From: a bacterium
GTDB lineage: Bacteria > Bacillota > Clostridia > Lachnospirales > Lachnospiraceae
DNA: 64,000 nucleotides
Assembly: GCA_023663725.1 (NCBI GenBank)
Contig: JAMPGX010000006.1
Coordinates: 62,001 to 126,000 of the forward strand
Reading direction: 5' to 3'
Position numbers and translations under genes: made by a program. The notes beneath the pieces were generated by a model. That model saw only the letters and a program-made list of their open reading frames with translations. It made no database searches and had not been told where the DNA came from. Positions 23,612 through 33,136 of the stretch are shown in pieces. Within the stretch, counting starts at the first letter, position 1. Every line of letters starts with the position of its first letter.

Positions 23612-25619
23612 TTTTTCCCTTTCTCCTTTCATAGAAATAATGTATTAGTTGTAGCACTGCAAAATTACCAACAAATCCTATCGCTGCATTCATGTAAACA
23701 ATTTCCGTCTGTATGTTCTGACTAATTGAAAAAAAAACAATTCCTACAGCAAGCATTGCAGCATCAATTAAGCTTTGTATAAGAAGTGTATAATAATCTG
23801 CTCCATGCCTCTTAGTTGAAAAAATTTTATTTTCATACAATTTTGAAGGAATTACAGATACAGACTCAAATAATTCTGTCTGGATAGAAGATAAAAAATT
23901 ATATGTTTGTCTGTAATTTTTTCTCTGACACAAATATAATATATAAAATAAACTGCCCAATAAACAAGCAAATCCAAACATTATCCCAAGAACAAAATAT
24001 AATATTTCCTTTGTTACATTGTTTTCAAAAATTTTTAAACACAATGTCGCCAATGCTGCCAATGCACCTATAATAGTTAAATAATGACCGAACCAACGAT
24101 CTCTAACTTCTTGTTGCAACTTAACTTGTTCCAAGAGTACATCAAGCAAATTGCTCAAAAGACAATTTCTCTCATAAAATGTCATCTTGTAAGGCTTAGC
24201 TTCATATTCATTCTGTAATACCGTATGATGCCCATATTCCTCATGCCTTATAATATATTCCTTTTTCGCATGATTAGTTGCGTTCATTGATATCATACAC
24301 TTTGCTTTCCCGTTTTTTATTTTGGGATTGCAATGCCCTTGATGAGAACAGCTCCTGCAATGTTCAGGCGAAAAGATAGCAACAACCTGCCTTGCATTTT
24401 TCCTATATTGACATTTTTGGGGAGAATAGCCTCCAGCACATTTTTCAAGTTTTGTGCCATCTTCACTGAACTGAAAACCGTCAAAAATGTTTGGGTTAGC
24501 TTTTTCGGTCGCTGCAGTAGTCACAAGGACATAATCCCTCTTAGAGACAGGTTCCTCATCTTTGCTATTCCCATAACTACCGTCATTTACCAAGGGTACC
24601 ACATCCTCCGATATTTCGGTCTCTGTAGCGCTTTCCTGCAAGAACTGACCTTCGTTATAGAAGTTCTGTTCACCTTGGTTATAGATCGACACACCCACAG
24701 ATTCATCTATATCTGCGCTTCTTACTTGATGAAACTCCCCCACCTTATCACAGTAAGTCACCTTGTACTTCGATGAATCCTGAAACTTTGCGGAATTTAT
24801 AGTACCATCTTCTTTTGTGCGCAAACATCGTTTCCCATCTTCTACAATTGTCTGTTCTGACATGCACCGAATAAAGAGCTCATACTCAAGAATATTTTCA
24901 AATCCACAGCCGCACACTTCAAGCAAGGCATCACTATCATTAATAATCTTCTGAATTACATTATCCAGTCCCCCTTCTTGCTGGTAGTAAAATACTCTTT
25001 TAAATTCATCTGGGTCAATATAAACTCTTAGGGATTCTGTTAATAGCCCAGGATGCTCTTTTTCAAGGTACACGCAGAACTTAGCAATGCACGTGTATAT
25101 CAATTCCATCCTGCTAAATAATCTAATGCTTTCCACAATTCTTCCGGAATCCATACATTGAATTCGTCTGTTAACGCCTGCCATTTTGACAATCTTTTGA
25201 TTTAGGTCATTCACACAACTGCCGTAAAGATCAATATTGTAGATTCGTTCATAATCATAACACTGTTTACGAAAACGGCTCAAATCTTTACCAGACAAGG
25301 GCTGTTCCACAAAACCGGTTGTGTGAAGTGCAAACTGAAAATGCAGGTCCAGTATAAGGTTTTCGACAACTTCAGCATCAGAATAACCAAAAAACTCCTT
25401 AATGATCAACGCCCCGACAATCACTCTGATCGGTACATCCGGCTGTAAATCCTTATTACCATAAATAGTTAAAAAACGGCTTTCATCTATAGCCGGAAAT
25501 ATCTCACTGGCAAAAACTTTTGCCCAGGACCGTTCCAGAACCATTTGTTCCTTTTCAGTCACCCCTGATAAACTATCTGTGTCCATTAACTGTTGGCAGA
25601 GTTCTTCCTCAAAAGGCAT
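23589..25619 (-). CDS. Chimera: truncated IS1182-type transposase joined in frame to a four-span membrane protein
   Basis: A 676-residue open frame made of two unrelated parts. Residues about 1-480 are an IS1182/DUF772-type transposase: PDVPIRVIVGALIIKEFFGYSDAEVVENL, QPLSGKDLSRFRKQCY, CMDSGRIVESIRLFSRME and the CRSCSHQGHCNP cysteine cluster. Its C-terminal catalytic part is missing. From about residue 485 the sequence changes to MTFYERNCLLSNLLDVLLEQ followed by two pairs of hydrophobic segments and a charged tail, with much lower GC. The membrane part could still start alone from an ATG at 24185. The ATG at 25619 has GGGGGATG upstream. Most likely an insertion placed the transposase in frame with a resident membrane gene that belongs with the Nudix and dehydrogenase genes. 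Confidence 0.7.
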   Translation of the reverse strand: MPFEEELCQQLMDTDSLSGVTEKEQMVLERSWAKVFASEIFPAIDESRFLTIYGNKDLQPDVPIRVIVGALIIKEFFGYSDAEVVENLILDLHFQFALHTTGFVEQPLSGKDLSRFRKQCYDYERIYNIDLYGSCVNDLNQKIVKMAGVNRRIQCMDSGRIVESIRLFSRMELIYTCIAKFCVYLEKEHPGLLTESLRVYIDPDEFKRVFYYQQEGGLDNVIQKIINDSDALLEVCGCGFENILEYELFIRCMSEQTIVEDGKRCLRTKEDGTINSAKFQDSSKYKVTYCDKVGEFHQVRSADIDESVGVSIYNQGEQNFYNEGQFLQESATETEISEDVVPLVNDGSYGNSKDEEPVSKRDYVLVTTAATEKANPNIFDGFQFSEDGTKLEKCAGGYSPQKCQYRKNARQVVAIFSPEHCRSCSHQGHCNPKIKNGKAKCMISMNATNHAKKEYIIRHEEYGHHTVLQNEYEAKPYKMTFYERNCLLSNLLDVLLEQVKLQQEVRDRWFGHYLTIIGALAALATLCLKIFENNVTKEILYFVLGIMFGFACLLGSLFYILYLCQRKNYRQTYNFLSSIQTELFESVSVIPSKLYENKIFSTKRHGADYYTLLIQSLIDAAMLAVGIVFFSISQNIQTEIVYMNAAIGFVGNFAVLQLIHYFYERRKGKNETKQNV

Positions 25620-25950
25620 TGTGGCATCCCCCTCTCCAACCATATTTAATAAATATCAAAATATGGATCGAAATACTGCTAAAATGTAACCACATAACTT
25701 TTGCTTTGTCTATATATTTTATTTTAACTTTTTTAATTAATAATTTCAATACTTATATATCAGAAATTCCTCTTTTTTAATTACATTTTTGTTCTTTCCC
25801 TACTTTTTTAGGTAGAATGTACAAATACATTTCACAAAACGCTATGCTATTTCCAAAGAAAACAAAAAAACTTTTACTTAGTGTTTTTGTATGCCAACCA
25901 TCATTTAAGGCAGCATTCTAACCATCTATTTTGAGCGCATAAAACCCACA
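25620..25950. other. AT-rich gap with no gene seen
   Basis: About 330 very AT-rich bases lie between the transposase chimera and the GT52 gene. No open frame, repeat end or convincing terminator was found. It must hold the promoter of the chimera, if it has one. Confidence 0.5.
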
Positions 25951-26940
25951 TTAAAAATTGTACATATTAATGTTATTTATATCAATTGTTTTACGTTTAA
26001 GAAATTCATTATCCAGATTAATTTTATTTAATGCTCTAGAAGTAATAATGGCGCTGGTACATATACCTATGGCATATTCAAAATCCAATCCAATAATGTT
26101 TAACAGTTCACTTGGAATATCTTTTCCAAATATCTTGACATTAATAAAATTATACTTGCTATTATCTCTTGGATGTATCTTAAGGCATACTTTTCCATAC
26201 TGCGAATAAAACTCACATATTCTTTCATATATTGTAATTTTATCTTTCTCCTCTATATACCTATCTTCAGAAAGTGGCTGCGTATAAACAACAACCTTGT
26301 AATTTCTTAGATCATATACACTATCTTTGTTGCTTTCATTACTTAAAAAAACATCGGTAAGTACACGTACAATAAAATTCTTTTTTATAAAGCAATTAAT
26401 ATCTAATCTTATCAATTTATGTTGATAGCTTTCTGGATAGTACTGCGGTTCTACAACATATATCTGCTTTATTTTTCTATCTTTACCAAAGTCTGTCTTA
26501 AGCCCCAAAAATTGCTTTAATTTTCTTTTTGTAGTACTTCCAACTGAATTTGCATAGCTGGCGGCTCCATCCTCAATTAATGTTATTTCCTCTGCTTTTT
26601 TAAAATATACATAAGAATCCCAATATGTTGCTTCAATATTCCACCTAAAATTAACTAAATAAAATGTCTTTTCATTCAAAATTTTTTGGCATTTTTTTAT
26701 TATTTTATTATCCTTATAAATATCCAGAAGTACTTTTTTCCCCTTTTTTTCAACATTTATTATACAAAATCCATTGCTGCGACATCTATCAATTAATAAC
26801 TTGCGTTCTCTATTATTTTTTAATGGTCCCCCTTTAAAAATTATTATACTATCATTTTTAATTCCGCCATTTAGCATGTAAATTATTGCAATCATTAAAT
26901 GATAAGGCGTATTACACCGAAAGATATATTTTTTAGACAA
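25951..26940 (-). CDS. GT52-type glycosyltransferase (sialyltransferase-like)
   Basis: A 329-residue transferase. IFRCNTPYHLMIAIIY at the N-terminus, the central TLIEDGAASY, VVVYTQPLSEDRYI and the CMP-binding-like KIHPRDNSKY are characteristic of family 52 and related polysialyltransferases, which move sialic acid from CMP-sugar to a glycan. That fits the CMP-nonulosonate genes a few kb upstream in the same operon. The start is a TTG at 26940 with AAAGGAG 9 bases upstream. It would act at the inner membrane on the growing repeat unit. Which nonulosonic acid it uses is not visible. Confidence 0.78.
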   Translation of the reverse strand: MSKKYIFRCNTPYHLMIAIIYMLNGGIKNDSIIIFKGGPLKNNRERKLLIDRCRSNGFCIINVEKKGKKVLLDIYKDNKIIKKCQKILNEKTFYLVNFRWNIEATYWDSYVYFKKAEEITLIEDGAASYANSVGSTTKRKLKQFLGLKTDFGKDRKIKQIYVVEPQYYPESYQHKLIRLDINCFIKKNFIVRVLTDVFLSNESNKDSVYDLRNYKVVVYTQPLSEDRYIEEKDKITIYERICEFYSQYGKVCLKIHPRDNSKYNFINVKIFGKDIPSELLNIIGLDFEYAIGICTSAIITSRALNKINLDNEFLKRKTIDINNINMYNF

Positions 26941-26967
26941 ATTTATATACTCCTTTTATTATGTCAT

Positions 26968-28485
26968 TTAATACTTTTTTCTCTTTTTTATTATTCTTTT
27001 CACTACTTTTATCATATTGAAAAAATTATCTCTATAAAATAAAATTGAACTTATTAAAGTCACAGATGTTGCTACAAAAAATATAACAAGTCCATAAGTG
27101 ATCCAGGTAAGCCAATCATCTATTGAACTGGGTAAAATAATTTTACCTATTAGAACAATGATCAAAACATTTGTGATTAGCCAAATGTTTCGCAAAAAAA
27201 ATGAAGATATTTTTCTAGTCGGCAACATATCTTTAGAGATATACAACGCATATTGAATAGTTCTAAAACAGTTAGCTACAAACGTGCCAATTACAACGCC
27301 TATTATGTCAAATTTAAATATCAACACAAAAGAAATAGTTAAATTTAAAACCGCCTCTAAGTATGCACCACCTTTTGTTTCCTTGTATCTTCCCGCTGCC
27401 TGAACTGCTGTAATATAAGGAGACCTTAAACAAAATACTGCTTCTGTAGCAGTAGCTGCAAATGCGTACAGCGGAACTATATAGTTGACATCTGTAACAT
27501 TCCTTGTATATATAGATATAAATGGAAGAATTAGCAAACCACAGCAGCTGAATAAAATGGAAACAAAAGCATATATAAAAAATTCGTACCATTCAAGATT
27601 TTTTTCAAATTTATTTATTTGATTTGATGCCCAAAGTTCTCCAAATGCCCCTTCAAGGCTAGTAGTAAACACATTCTTCAGCTTTCGGAGAGCAGAAAGA
27701 ACCAAAGAATATACGGCATATACTGATACAACATTTGTTGTCGTAAATAGCGTCAATAAAATAATATCTACTTTTTCATGAATTGTATTTGCTACAGCGC
27801 TTCCCATTACATCTTTTCTGTTTGCAAGTACCTTGTCATCCGAATTTATATCAGTAATAATTTTATATTTTTTTCTGACAATTCTATTTAGAATTATTGG
27901 ACTGGCTACAAAGCACATAGAACAGCCTAACTCAACAGCATAAATACTTTTTCCATTTATGATTAAAGCTATTGCTAAAGCAGTACTAACTACTTTAGAT
28001 ACGGAACGAAAAAGATTATATAAATATAAATCTTGATTAGCCGTTAAGAACATTTTATATGTAATTCCAAAAAAATATTCAGCAAATATGCCAAAGGCTA
28101 TTATTACTACCAGCAAAGCCGTTTGAATCCGCTCAAACTCTTTTATCACTATATACGGATATACGACCATCATTATCAGTGTATATAAGATAAATGCCTT
28201 AGCTACATTTCTCATATGCTTTTCTGTGGTTTTTAATACTATGCTAATTTCTCGAATATCCCCGACAGCATTAGCTTTATATATTGCCACTCTTGTGGCC
28301 CCATGTAATCCAAGGGCAAGAATAGAGATATAGTCTAAAAATTTTGTTATTGATACGATCAACCCATTATAGCTTGACCCATAATAAGCCAGTATATATC
28401 GCGGTAATAACAATCCACATGCCATCGCAACGATCTCATAGCAAAATTGAGCTAATGTATTTTGAAATGCCTTTTTTGTTCTCAT
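26968..28485 (-). CDS. Wzx-type polysaccharide flippase
   Basis: A 505-residue MATE/Wzx-superfamily transporter with about 14 hydrophobic segments, beginning QFCYEIVAMACGLLLPRYIL and YNGLIVSITKFLDYISILALGLHGA. It should move undecaprenyl-linked repeat units across the membrane for Wzy polymerisation. The C-terminus is strongly basic (KVVKRIIKKRKKY). It follows the TagF-like gene by 30 bases in the same operon. Flippases diverge widely, so substrate cannot be read from sequence. Confidence 0.85.
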   Translation of the reverse strand: MRTKKAFQNTLAQFCYEIVAMACGLLLPRYILAYYGSSYNGLIVSITKFLDYISILALGLHGATRVAIYKANAVGDIREISIVLKTTEKHMRNVAKAFILYTLIMMVVYPYIVIKEFERIQTALLVVIIAFGIFAEYFFGITYKMFLTANQDLYLYNLFRSVSKVVSTALAIALIINGKSIYAVELGCSMCFVASPIILNRIVRKKYKIITDINSDDKVLANRKDVMGSAVANTIHEKVDIILLTLFTTTNVVSVYAVYSLVLSALRKLKNVFTTSLEGAFGELWASNQINKFEKNLEWYEFFIYAFVSILFSCCGLLILPFISIYTRNVTDVNYIVPLYAFAATATEAVFCLRSPYITAVQAAGRYKETKGGAYLEAVLNLTISFVLIFKFDIIGVVIGTFVANCFRTIQYALYISKDMLPTRKISSFFLRNIWLITNVLIIVLIGKIILPSSIDDWLTWITYGLVIFFVATSVTLISSILFYRDNFFNMIKVVKRIIKKRKKY

Positions 28486-28515
28486 ATAATTGTCCAGCTC
28501 TATTTACAATATAAA

Positions 28516-29694
28516 CTAATTCATAACTCTATAAATTATTTCTGCGACCTGTTTACACGCATTTCCATTCTCATATGACTCAAGTAAATTCAAATGTTCC
28601 CCTGCTATTTTGGCAAAATCATAAAATTTCATATTTTTTATTGCATCACACAATGTTTCTATATTTATACATGGAATTCCAGGCCACTTACTGACAGGCA
28701 ATATAGTTCCACCTTGATTATTTTCAAAATCATCAAGATCAGGAACATATAATAAACAAGGTTTTTCCGTTAATGCATAGTCCCATATAGATGATGAATA
28801 ATCTGTAATAAGAATATCTGTTGCACACAACAATTCCTGCATATCTGGATAACTTGTTAGGTCTATAATATTTTGAAAACTATTATTTTTGTTACAGACT
28901 GTAACATGAGCTCTATATAAGATGGTATGATCAATCTGATGTTTGTCTAAATATTTATTGACACTACTTATATCTAACAGGTGTTCAGAATTTCCTCTTT
29001 TATTTGATCCTGCACTTCTCCAGGTAGGTGCATATAATATCGTGAGCCCATGTATATTATATTTTTCTCGTACTTTTGCTCTAATATATGTATATTGCTT
29101 ATTGTCAAAAAAGATATCATTTCTTGGAGAACCACAATTAACAATGTTTCCGTGATAATTAAAAGCCCTGACTATTCCATATTCTGCATTCATTTTTGAA
29201 CTGGCCAGAAAATAATCAATCTTAGAGCACTCCGCTCTTTCTCGCCATTTTGTCACCCTTATTTTTGATTTATTATAGTTATGAGCCTCTCTTCCAACTA
29301 TTTTATATGCTCCGCCTCCGTGCCATGTCTCAATAAAAATTTGCCCTTTTCGTTTGGGAATATATATATCAGGTCTACAATTGGAAACAATAACTTTGGC
29401 AACACATTGATAATACAACCATTTAAGAGATTTATATTTAATATACTTCACTCCTTTCATTTTTTCTGGGAATTCTTTTATAGACCAAATATATTCATAA
29501 TCCATCTTAGCGTCATCTTTTAAGTAATTCATTATATACATAGGATTGTCCGATACAGCTTTTCCATAGAAGCTCTCAAACAATATACTATTTTTTTTAA
29601 TTGGAAAAATAAATAATATTCTTACAAGGCATCTTATCAGTTCTCTATACATGATAATAAAATAGCTTCCAGCCAAGTAACACAACTTTTTCAT
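28516..29694 (-). CDS. CDP-glycerol:poly(glycerophosphate) glycerophosphotransferase-like (TagF/TagB family)
   Basis: A 392-residue member of the Glyphos_transf family: IFIETWHGGGAYKIVG, FLASSKMNAEYGIVRAFNY, GSPRNDIFF, ILYAPTWRS, and ILITDYSSSIWDYALTEKPCLLY are all family landmarks, including the conserved His in TWHG. These enzymes add glycerol- or ribitol-phosphate to teichoic acid or capsule, so the repeat unit may carry a polyol phosphate. The IspD-like gene at 33703 could supply the CDP-polyol. The ATG at 29694 has AAGGAG 11 bases upstream; another ATG at 29727 abuts the previous stop. A peripheral membrane location is expected. Confidence 0.87.
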   Translation of the reverse strand: MKKLCYLAGSYFIIMYRELIRCLVRILFIFPIKKNSILFESFYGKAVSDNPMYIMNYLKDDAKMDYEYIWSIKEFPEKMKGVKYIKYKSLKWLYYQCVAKVIVSNCRPDIYIPKRKGQIFIETWHGGGAYKIVGREAHNYNKSKIRVTKWRERAECSKIDYFLASSKMNAEYGIVRAFNYHGNIVNCGSPRNDIFFDNKQYTYIRAKVREKYNIHGLTILYAPTWRSAGSNKRGNSEHLLDISSVNKYLDKHQIDHTILYRAHVTVCNKNNSFQNIIDLTSYPDMQELLCATDILITDYSSSIWDYALTEKPCLLYVPDLDDFENNQGGTILPVSKWPGIPCINIETLCDAIKNMKFYDFAKIAGEHLNLLESYENGNACKQVAEIIYRVMN

Positions 29695-29727
29695 TTGATA
29701 CGCTTCTCCTTTTTCATGCTGTGCCAT

Positions 29728-30909
29728 TTATATATACAATGATTTATTTATTATTTCTATCACTTCTCTAATGGCCCCTTCTCCGCCTTTAGCTTCTGTG
29801 ATATAATCAGCCACAGCTTTTACTTGAGGCATTGCATTGGCCGGACAACATCCATAACCCACAGCCTTAATCGCCTCCAGATCATTAATATCATCCCCAA
29901 TATAGCAGACATTCTTTATATTAATGCCATTCCGCTCACAGAGATGTTCTATTGCCTTTACCTTATCTTTACATCCATGTACAAACTCATTAAGCTGAAG
30001 CTTCTCTGCCCTCCGTCTGTTCAGATCAACGCTTTCACTGGTGATAATGCCTGTGATGATTCCCAATTCATGGAGAAGTTTAAATCCCATTCCATCATAA
30101 GTATTAAACCTTTTTAGTTCATCTCCATGCTCCGAATAGTACATACTGCCATCCGTTAAGCATCCATCACAATCTGTAAGAAACATCTTGATCTCAGGAA
30201 TCATTTCATGAGAAGCATAAATGCCCTTCTCTCGCATAAGAAACTCAACAATGCTCCAATCACTTGGCTCATCAATCTCATAGAAACTACTCTCATCCAT
30301 CTCTACAGCCTTGATGTTACCAGACACACGATTCTTTGTGAGAAGAAGCCTTTCCTTGGATGTAATGTAAAAAGCCCCATTTTCAACAAGATAACCTTTA
30401 AATTCCTGACGGCGTGGTCTGTGATATACATCGTAGTTTGTCGGTTTCACATTACCATTTTCCTCATAAGTCCAATTAAACCTCTTTTGTCTCACAAAGG
30501 ACATGACCGAATCTGTTGCCGGTTCTGCATAGACCTCGAATCCCTTGTCCAAATCACTGCTCCGTAGCAGCGGCGATGTGGCTTGTATTAGCACGAGATT
30601 GTCAAACTCATATTTTTCTGCAAATTCGAGCATCGTTGATTCGGTTGAAGCAGTATCCGAAGCGGACTCAGGAGAGCGTTCAATAACCTGAGCTTTAGCA
30701 AAAAGGTCCTTCTCACTACCTGTCCTGAATTCCTCCACCGTAGCCTTGATCTTATCATTATCTGTCGCAATATATACTTTATCGATATACTTACATTCGC
30801 ACGCTGCTTTAACTGTCCAATAAATTAATGGCTTTCCATTGATTGGCTTTATATTCTTCAGCGGTATAGACTTACTCCCACCTCTGGCCGGTAAAAATGC
30901 AACATTCAT
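29728..30909 (-). CDS. Bifunctional CMP-nonulosonate cytidylyltransferase / KdsC-like HAD phosphatase
   Basis: A 393-residue fusion. Residues about 1-225 are NeuA-like: LPARGGSKSIPLKNI binds CTP, then YIATDNDKI and LIQATSPLLRSSD. Residues about 235-390 are a type C0 HAD phosphatase: FLTDCDGCLTDG (nucleophile Asp), GIITSES, CKDKVKAIEHL and YIGDDINDLEAI. The phosphatase suggests a 9- or 8-phosphate intermediate, as in KDN or mammalian-type sialic acid synthesis, with CMP-sugar as product. It follows the NeuB-like synthase in the same operon and feeds the GT52 transferase. AAGGAACAGG precedes the ATG at 30909. Whether the sugar is Neu5Ac, KDN or another nonulosonate cannot be decided; no NeuC epimerase is in the window. 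Confidence 0.85.
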   Translation of the reverse strand: MNVAFLPARGGSKSIPLKNIKPINGKPLIYWTVKAACECKYIDKVYIATDNDKIKATVEEFRTGSEKDLFAKAQVIERSPESASDTASTESTMLEFAEKYEFDNLVLIQATSPLLRSSDLDKGFEVYAEPATDSVMSFVRQKRFNWTYEENGNVKPTNYDVYHRPRRQEFKGYLVENGAFYITSKERLLLTKNRVSGNIKAVEMDESSFYEIDEPSDWSIVEFLMREKGIYASHEMIPEIKMFLTDCDGCLTDGSMYYSEHGDELKRFNTYDGMGFKLLHELGIITGIITSESVDLNRRRAEKLQLNEFVHGCKDKVKAIEHLCERNGINIKNVCYIGDDINDLEAIKAVGYGCCPANAMPQVKAVADYITEAKGGEGAIREVIEIINKSLYI

Positions 30910-30945
30910 CCGTAAACCTGTTCCTTTCCACAGAAGGTTTGCTTT

Positions 30946-31827
30946 TTATTTGCCTCTTAACGATTCTCTCTTTGCCAGTTCACTTGTAAGAAGAACTTTC
31001 TCACTATTCCCCAGCGTCTCAAGACCGGAACATACCCGTTTTTTGAGCATTGCCATTGCCTGAACTTCAAGACTTGACCTTTGATCAGAACCCCACATAT
31101 TATGGTCGAGAGTGACATGTCTCTCTATAAGACAAGCTCCAAGAACTGCTGCTATAACAGAAGGCTCAAGATTAGCTTCATGTCCGCTATAGCCTACAAG
31201 ACAGTTGTACCGCTCCTTATAAGTGAGAATCAGCCTCAAATTGAGTTCGTTGTTCGGACTTGGATAACAGCTATTTGTATGGCAAATAATATAATTACCA
31301 TTGGAATACTTTTCCAACCATCTAACGGCCTGATCTACTTCTTCCAGAGTACTCATACCAGTTGACAAGATAACTGGTTTGCCGCTTTCACAAGTAGCTT
31401 TTATCAAATTCTCATCACAATTCAGCGCAGACGGCAATTTTATAAATGGTACATCATACTGAAGAAGAAACTCAAGACTTTGAATATCCCACACGGAGGC
31501 CGTCCAATCAATTGGTTTTTCCTTGCAATAAGCATCGATAATATCGTATTCAGATTTCTCAAATTCTACATACTTCTTATATTCCAGATAAGTCATCATT
31601 CCCCATGGTGTCTCTCGCAATATTGACTTCTGTGACTCTGGCACAGCAATTTCCGGGGTTCTTTTCTGAAATTTTGCACAATGCCAATCACACGCAAAAC
31701 TTGCATCAATAAGCTTTTTTGCAATCGTGATGTCTCCATTGTGGTTGATACCAATTTCTGAGATAAAATACGGTGCTGAGTTTTCAGATACACTGTAGTT
31801 CCCGAGTTTAATTACTTTGTTAGCCAT
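30946..31827 (-). CDS. NeuB-family nonulosonic acid (phosphate) synthase lacking the SAF domain
   Basis: A 293-residue TIM-barrel synthase that condenses phosphoenolpyruvate with a hexose-type sugar or its phosphate. Landmarks: YFISEIGINHNGD, CDWHCAKFQKR, FIKLPSALNC, VILSTGMSTLEEV, CHTNSCYPSP, VGYSGHE and ERHVTLDHNMWGSDQ. Typical NeuB and SpsE proteins are 330-360 residues because of a C-terminal antifreeze-like (SAF) domain; this one stops before it, at ELAKRESLRGK. The SAF domain normally completes the active site of the partner chain, so its absence points to a different subfamily. AAGGAG lies ahead of the ATG. It is followed directly by the CMP-transferase/phosphatase gene. Confidence 0.86.
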   Translation of the reverse strand: MANKVIKLGNYSVSENSAPYFISEIGINHNGDITIAKKLIDASFACDWHCAKFQKRTPEIAVPESQKSILRETPWGMMTYLEYKKYVEFEKSEYDIIDAYCKEKPIDWTASVWDIQSLEFLLQYDVPFIKLPSALNCDENLIKATCESGKPVILSTGMSTLEEVDQAVRWLEKYSNGNYIICHTNSCYPSPNNELNLRLILTYKERYNCLVGYSGHEANLEPSVIAAVLGACLIERHVTLDHNMWGSDQRSSLEVQAMAMLKKRVCSGLETLGNSEKVLLTSELAKRESLRGK

Positions 31828-31956
31828 TATTAAGTCTCCTTCCTTGCCACTATATACTTAGAGATTCACATAATCATCAGTTGATTGCTGCATCTATAAA
31901 TTAAAAAGTTTCGGCAAATATTAATTCAATTAATTGAATAGCTAACTATATAGGCC

Positions 31957-33072
31957 TTATTTTCTTATCCATAATTTATATTGATTACTTTCTATAAATT
32001 TGATTCCCAGCGTTATTAATACCATGTTTTTTGCAGAAAGAGATATATTATGGAAAGACCCTGCCGTAAACAGAAAAAGAAACAACCATTTACAATAATG
32101 CTTTTTTAAATAAAAATAAAACACGGCTAATAAACCTGTTAATCCGTACTCACACCAAATCATTAAATAGTCTTGATGTAATGGATAATGGTTGCTCCTA
32201 TTAAAATACGAAGTAACGAGCTGTTCAATATAGCCCCCCTTGTTTCCTATCAAAAATACCTTCATGCTGCCAGTAATTTCATTAATTGCCAATTTATATA
32301 ATGCAATACGTGTTCTATTACTATCCGCAAGCTTTAGCGCTGATCTTCTTATTGTCATTGCATTGTTTATTATTATATAAATATTTTTATAATTAATAGC
32401 GCAAAACAAAGTGCCCAAAATGGTCAAACCGATAAATAAACTTTTCTTGGAAGAAATTCTCCCAAAACAAATTAAATATGAAAGCAAATAAAATCCTACC
32501 ATTGCACATGCACATAAAAGGATTGTTCTGGTTCCCGAAAAGAAAATAAGAATTAATGAGATGGATATGTAAAATAAACTTCTCTTTTCTTTTACATTAT
32601 TAAAAAAATGAACAGTCATAAAGGAAAGGCAAATCAGCATAGTACATGCGAACTGGGGCCCTGAAATATCAAATCCAACCGCTCGTATATCTCCTCTTCC
32701 TATCTGTACTATTGAATAAATACCCCCACAAATAATTAAACACTTAATAATTTGCATATAGTTTTTAATATAAAACTCTTGATAAGAAATAATACATAAC
32801 AAGACCAGAAAATACCTAATTCCTTCTATATTTATAGAATAAAGTGCCGCTACAATAGCAATGGCAAAACAGATAATAGTTGTTTTATCAAAATTTCTAA
32901 CAAAAAGGCAATATCCCATTATACCTATTAAAGCTAAAATAGTTGTTACTAAAGCATTAGACATATAAAAGGGAAGTATTTTAGCATTAAACATTAAAAA
33001 TAAAAAAATTGCTATTAATGCGCCAAAATTACTTTTATTTAATGTTGTTGATTTTTTTAATATTACCCTCAT
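31957..33072 (-). CDS. Wzy-like O-antigen/capsule polymerase
   Basis: A 371-residue integral membrane protein with about 10-11 hydrophobic segments and a larger outer loop near residues 255-310 (AINEITGSMKVFLIGNKGG, NRSNHYPLHQDYLMIWCEYG). The H-x-D-Y-L-x-x-W-x-E-x-G phrase is typical of O-antigen ligase/polymerase proteins. It would join repeat units outside the membrane after Wzx export. AAGAGGT precedes the ATG at 33072. Sequence is strongly AT-rich like its neighbours. Confidence 0.8.
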   Translation of the reverse strand: MRVILKKSTTLNKSNFGALIAIFLFLMFNAKILPFYMSNALVTTILALIGIMGYCLFVRNFDKTTIICFAIAIVAALYSINIEGIRYFLVLLCIISYQEFYIKNYMQIIKCLIICGGIYSIVQIGRGDIRAVGFDISGPQFACTMLICLSFMTVHFFNNVKEKRSLFYISISLILIFFSGTRTILLCACAMVGFYLLSYLICFGRISSKKSLFIGLTILGTLFCAINYKNIYIIINNAMTIRRSALKLADSNRTRIALYKLAINEITGSMKVFLIGNKGGYIEQLVTSYFNRSNHYPLHQDYLMIWCEYGLTGLLAVFYFYLKKHYCKWLFLFLFTAGSFHNISLSAKNMVLITLGIKFIESNQYKLWIRK

Positions 33073-33136
33073 TTTTACCTCTTAATATGCAAGCTGGGCC
33101 TCTTTTTTTCCAATTCGCATACTCTGTTTTGCTTAA

